From: Collinsella sp.
GTDB taxonomy: Bacteria > Actinomycetota > Coriobacteriia > Coriobacteriales > Coriobacteriaceae
Length of the DNA stretch: 7,485 nt
Assembly (NCBI GenBank): GCA_022713905.1
Contig: JAIHTM010000122.1
Span: 1-7,485, forward strand
Direction of reading: 5' to 3'
The notes beneath the pieces are model-generated. The model saw only the letters and a list, made by a program, of their open reading frames with translations, had not been told where the DNA came from and made no database searches. Both the position numbers and the translations under genes were made by a program. Shown here one piece after another: positions 5,573 to 7,485 of this stretch (positions are counted from its first letter, which is position 1; every line of letters starts with the position of its first letter).

Positions 5573-6628
5573 TTATTTTTCCGGTTCGAGGATTCCAAGC
5601 TTACCGTCACTAAGGTTTATACGGCGATTAAGTCTGAACTCCGTAATACCACGAATGCTCAAATTATCGAAATCAACATAGAACTCCCTGGACAAGAAGT
5701 TTACTTGTGCGCCGTTCCATACCAATAGTAGCAGCGCACCAAGAGAGATCGTCTGGATTTTTAAGCCAAGCACTCGGTTAATATCTTTGATTACTTGGAA
5801 ATAGCCTTGTCGCTTATTTGGGAACGACAGACATACAACCAGCGCTGCATTGTCATTCTTGTCAAGGTTGTTTCTGGAGTGCATAACCGCAATATCATCA
5901 AGAATACCTCTCGATGCTTCCAGCGTATCTCTTCCAAATTCAATTTCGACAACGCCTTTGCAGGTAGGTTTCAAATTGCTCGAATACACGGCATCCATTC
6001 TTGTGTAAACATCACCGGTTCTGCTTTTTGCACACTCGTGGTTCAATGCAATAATCAGATTTCGAACTAGAATATTAGGAACCATTGAGCGACCATCAAA
6101 CTGAGAAATATCCTGATAGATACGCTCCATAATTCCATCGGTCTCTTTCTGGAACTGGTGATTCCAATGGATTTTGTCTAATTCTCTAATAAACATCTTA
6201 TGTGCTTCCAGATTGACATGATTGATGGGAATATCGGTATAATCCGAAGAAGGTTCTGCAATTTCCATATGATTTCCAGATCTATAGATTGCGCCAATAG
6301 GGCATCGTGCAGCGCACAAACCACACCCTATACAACTATGGTTATCAATTTCCGGGAGTTCTTTGTCAAAATTCCATTTGATAGCGCCAACAGGGCAAAC
6401 ATTCAAATCACGTTCATATGAAAAATCCGGGGAATGTCTGCAGTTGATCTCTGCATCAATAAACTTCATGCAGCGAGGATCAGTGCATCTCAGACAACCA
6501 GCCGTTACCCATTCTTCATTACACCACAATCGAGCGGGTTCGTTGTATTTTTGGTCAACAGCTCTCACATCAGAGGAACGCAATGCAGAAATAGTGGTTC
6601 GCTTCTGCGATTTAGTTAAAAGTGGCAT
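5573..6628 (-). CDS. Two-cluster [4Fe-4S] ferredoxin domain fused to a possible nuclease-fold domain, first gene of the cargo operon
   Basis: A 351-residue protein. Residues ~40-115 form a bacterial-type 2[4Fe-4S] domain: C45-x2-C48-x4-C53 with distal C78-Pro, then the textbook C99-x2-C102-x2-C105-x3-C109-Pro. In this fold each cluster takes its fourth cysteine from the other motif, and all eight are present. C36 and C63 are extra. The remaining ~230 residues are not an oxidoreductase domain I recognise. They include YTRMDAVYSS (208-217), CKGVVEIEFG (223-232), a helix, the strand AALVVCLSF (261-269), a helix and LGLKIQTISLGALLLLVW (287-304), an order like the PD-(D/E)XK nuclease fold with D212, E228 and E230 in place of D, E and K. 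That reading is inference. ATG 6628 is preferred to an upstream TTG 6634 because AGAGGGA (6636-6642, minus strand) lies seven bases before it. Likely cytoplasmic and redox- or oxygen-sensitive. Confidence 0.85.
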   Translation of the reverse strand: MPLLTKSQKRTTISALRSSDVRAVDQKYNEPARLWCNEEWVTAGCLRCTDPRCMKFIDAEINCRHSPDFSYERDLNVCPVGAIKWNFDKELPEIDNHSCIGCGLCAARCPIGAIYRSGNHMEIAEPSSDYTDIPINHVNLEAHKMFIRELDKIHWNHQFQKETDGIMERIYQDISQFDGRSMVPNILVRNLIIALNHECAKSRTGDVYTRMDAVYSSNLKPTCKGVVEIEFGRDTLEASRGILDDIAVMHSRNNLDKNDNAALVVCLSFPNKRQGYFQVIKDINRVLGLKIQTISLGALLLLVWNGAQVNFLSREFYVDFDNLSIRGITEFRLNRRINLSDGKLGILEPEK

Positions 6629-6635
6629 TTGCAAA

Positions 6636-6642
6636 TCCCTCT
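6636..6642 (-). promoter_or_regulatory. Ribosome-binding site of the first cargo gene
   Basis: On the minus strand AGAGGGA ends seven bases before ATG 6628 and sits too close to TTG 6634, which decides the start. No convincing -35/-10 pair is seen in the short gap to the integrase remnant, so the operon promoter probably lies within the antisense of that remnant. Confidence 0.6.
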
Positions 6643-6667
6643 AATCGATTTAATTCTGCGATGTTGA

Positions 6668-7177
6668 TTGTTTGCGATATTTATGACAATGTACTACACA
6701 GGCATCCGTGAAGGTGAGCTTCTCGCTTTGAAACCCGCAGATATTGACTTCGAGAAGGACACGCTGACCATCAACAAAAGCTATCAGCGCCTTGGTGGCA
6801 AGGATATTATCACTACACCCAAGACCCCGAAAAGCAATCGTGTGATCATGCTGCCGGAAGTGCTGAAAACCGTCCTCCACAACTATATGGAGAAAAGCTA
6901 CGGCTTACAGCCCGATGACCGACTGTTTCCGTACAACAGAAGTTTTCTCTATCGTGAGATGCAGATTGGGATTGAAGCATCTGGGGTAAAACGCATCAGG
7001 GTGCACGATATTCGTCATAGCCACGCCAGCCTTCTGGTTGAACTTGGTTTTTCACTGCTACTGATTGCGGAACGCTTAGAGCATGAGCGAGTGCAAACCA
7101 CCATGGATACCTACAGCCATCTGTACTCGAACAAGCAGGTGGAAGTAGCCAACCAGTTAGACAAGTTAGCCATTTAA
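6668..7177 (+). pseudogene. Tyrosine recombinase (Tn916/ICE-type integrase), C-terminal catalytic half only
   Basis: The 169 codons match the catalytic domain of phage/Tn916-type integrases: TGIREGELLAL with catalytic R14, TTPKTPKSNR with the conserved lysine region (K52/K55), HDIRHSHASLL with H113 and R116, second histidine H139, and the nucleophile in MDTYSHLY, Y149. Family members are about 380-400 residues, so the arm-binding and core-binding N-terminal domains (some 220 residues) are gone. An in-frame TGA at 6665-6667 precedes the first codon (TTG) and there is no ribosome-binding site. The usual LGHE before H139 is LEHE here (E138), an uncommon change in a tightly packed turn that may itself impair activity. 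The break falls just before the first catalytic arginine and abuts the cargo operon, which seems to have replaced the missing half. It is almost certainly not a working integrase. Confidence 0.88.
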
Positions 7178-7204
7178 GGCTTCGGCTACAAAAAATCGGT
7201 TTGA

Positions 7205-7226
7205 TGTAGCCATCTTGTAGCCACGA
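7205..7226 (+). repeat. Right arm-type repeat pair
   Basis: TGTAGCCA at 7205 and 7216, 11 bp apart and followed by CGA, the direct counterpart of 3477-3498 (21 of 22 bases equal). An inverted GGCTACA lies at 7184-7190. They stand between the integrase stop and the right att core, as arm sites do in Tn916-like elements. Role is inference. Confidence 0.65.
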
Positions 7227-7273
7227 AAAAACAAGAATCCCGAAAAGCGCTGTGTTTTCAACACTTTTCGGGA
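7225..7273 (-). terminator. Element-borne terminator now serving guaA
   Basis: On the minus strand TCCCGAAAAG (7273-7264) pairs with CTTTTCGGGA (7247-7238), with an inner GTGTT/AACAC pairing (7252-7264). TTCTTGTTTTTT follows (7237-7226). It begins 20 bases after the guaA stop and so substitutes for the native terminator left behind at 3311-3348. No T tract follows on the plus strand, so it is oriented for guaA rather than for the integrase remnant. Confidence 0.75.
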
Positions 7274-7292
7274 CTCAGAAACCTATCTTAGA

Positions 7293-7485
7293 TTACTCCC
7301 ACTCGATGGTTGCTGGGGGTTTGCTAGTGCAATCGAGTACCACGCGGTTGATCTGGCGGCACTCGTTGGTGATGCGGGTGGAGATCGTGGCGAGCACGTC
7401 GTAGGGCACGCGCGACCAGTCGGCGGTCATGGCGTCCTCCGAGCTGACCGGGCGCAGGACGATGGGGGAGCCGTAGGTGCGCTCG
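7293..7485 (-). CDS. guaA: GMP synthase (glutamine-hydrolysing), C-terminus (partial)
   Basis: The minus-strand frame from the window edge reads ERTYGSPIVLRPV...MTADW...PYDVL and ends DCTSKPPATIEWE before TAA. This is the highly conserved C-terminal dimerisation/PPase-side end of GMP synthase, which converts XMP to GMP with glutamine and ATP in purine synthesis. The 63 codons seen are intact; the rest lies outside the window. Codon use is strongly GC-rich. The last codons double as the integration target, and insertion leaves the protein unchanged while changing the stop from TAG to TAA. Confidence 0.97.
   Translation of the reverse strand, partial: ERTYGSPIVLRPVSSEDAMTADWSRVPYDVLATISTRITNECRQINRVVLDCTSKPPATIEWE
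7294..7306. repeat. Right attachment-site core within guaA
   Basis: TACTCCCACTCGA overlaps the final codons and stop of guaA and repeats the left core exactly. It gives the right boundary of the element. Confidence 0.85.

Larger units (their letters stand above)
3364..7306. mobile_element. Non-autonomous integrative element inserted in the guaA 3' end
   Basis: The 13-bp sequence TACTCCCACTCGA, the last codons of guaA, occurs at 3364-3376 and again at 7294-7306. The outer flanks, native terminator on the left and guaA on the right, would be contiguous if the 3930 bp between were removed. The inside is AT-richer than guaA, carries the catalytic half of a tyrosine recombinase at the right end, and has matching repeat pairs near both ends. 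The guaA 3' end is a known integration target for genomic islands and conjugative elements in several bacterial groups. No relaxase, type IV secretion, replication or excisionase gene is inside, so mobility would need an integrase supplied in trans. The cargo is the three-gene minus-strand operon. Confidence 0.85.

Noticed and set aside
5795..6644. Several plus-strand frames opposite the iron-sulfur gene
   Set aside because: Antisense shadows of a gene with eight correctly spaced cluster cysteines.
1..7485. CRISPR arrays, rRNA or tRNA genes
   Set aside because: No regularly spaced repeats and no tRNA-like fold or rRNA signature was seen; the att site lies in guaA and not in a tRNA.

Overview
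The window looks like an accessory region of a high-GC, gut-type actinobacterium, most likely Bifidobacterium. The rightmost bases encode the C-terminus of GMP synthase (guaA) on the minus strand with strong G/C third-position bias. The leftmost bases carry an equally GC-rich IS21-type insertion sequence. Between them lies a patchwork of degraded mobile DNA and one clearly AT-richer insert resembling Firmicutes DNA. Genus assignment is inference; no rRNA or tRNA is present.

Layout. 1-963: the end of istA, a complete istB in the usual GTGA overlap, and a candidate IS21 right end. 964-1627: no gene I can defend, apart from a strong rho-independent terminator and a possible coding remnant. 1628-2134: an excisionase-like helix-turn-helix gene followed by a short, probably broken ORF. 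2204-2458: a small acidic, tyrosine-rich orphan on the minus strand. 2489-2974: a minus-strand frame interrupted by two stops, probably a dead gene. 2975-3310: AT-richer and without a recognisable gene. 3311-3348: the original guaA terminator, now stranded about 3.9 kb from its gene.

3364-7306 is an integrative element inserted in the last codons of guaA. A 13-bp direct repeat of the guaA 3' end (3364-3376 and 7294-7306) marks the two junctions. Just inside each end is a pair of TGTAGCCA repeats of the kind expected for integrase arm sites. The element keeps only the C-terminal catalytic half of a tyrosine recombinase of the Tn916/ICE type (6668-7177), with an unusual Gly-to-Glu change in the usual LGHE motif. 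It therefore looks non-autonomous.

The cargo is a compact minus-strand operon of three genes. The first is a two-cluster [4Fe-4S] ferredoxin domain fused to a possible PD-(D/E)XK-like domain (5573-6628). The second is a DUF6414-like protein (4711-5499). The third is a Clp/HslU-like AAA+ ATPase (3609-4721), whose start overlaps the end of the second gene by 11 bp. An iron-sulfur protein, an unknown partner and an AAA+ motor carried as the sole cargo of a small integrative element suggest a defence or stress-response module. I do not recognise it as a described system, and it is the main point of interest here.

The element also carries its own hairpin terminator (7225-7273), which now takes the place of the displaced guaA terminator.
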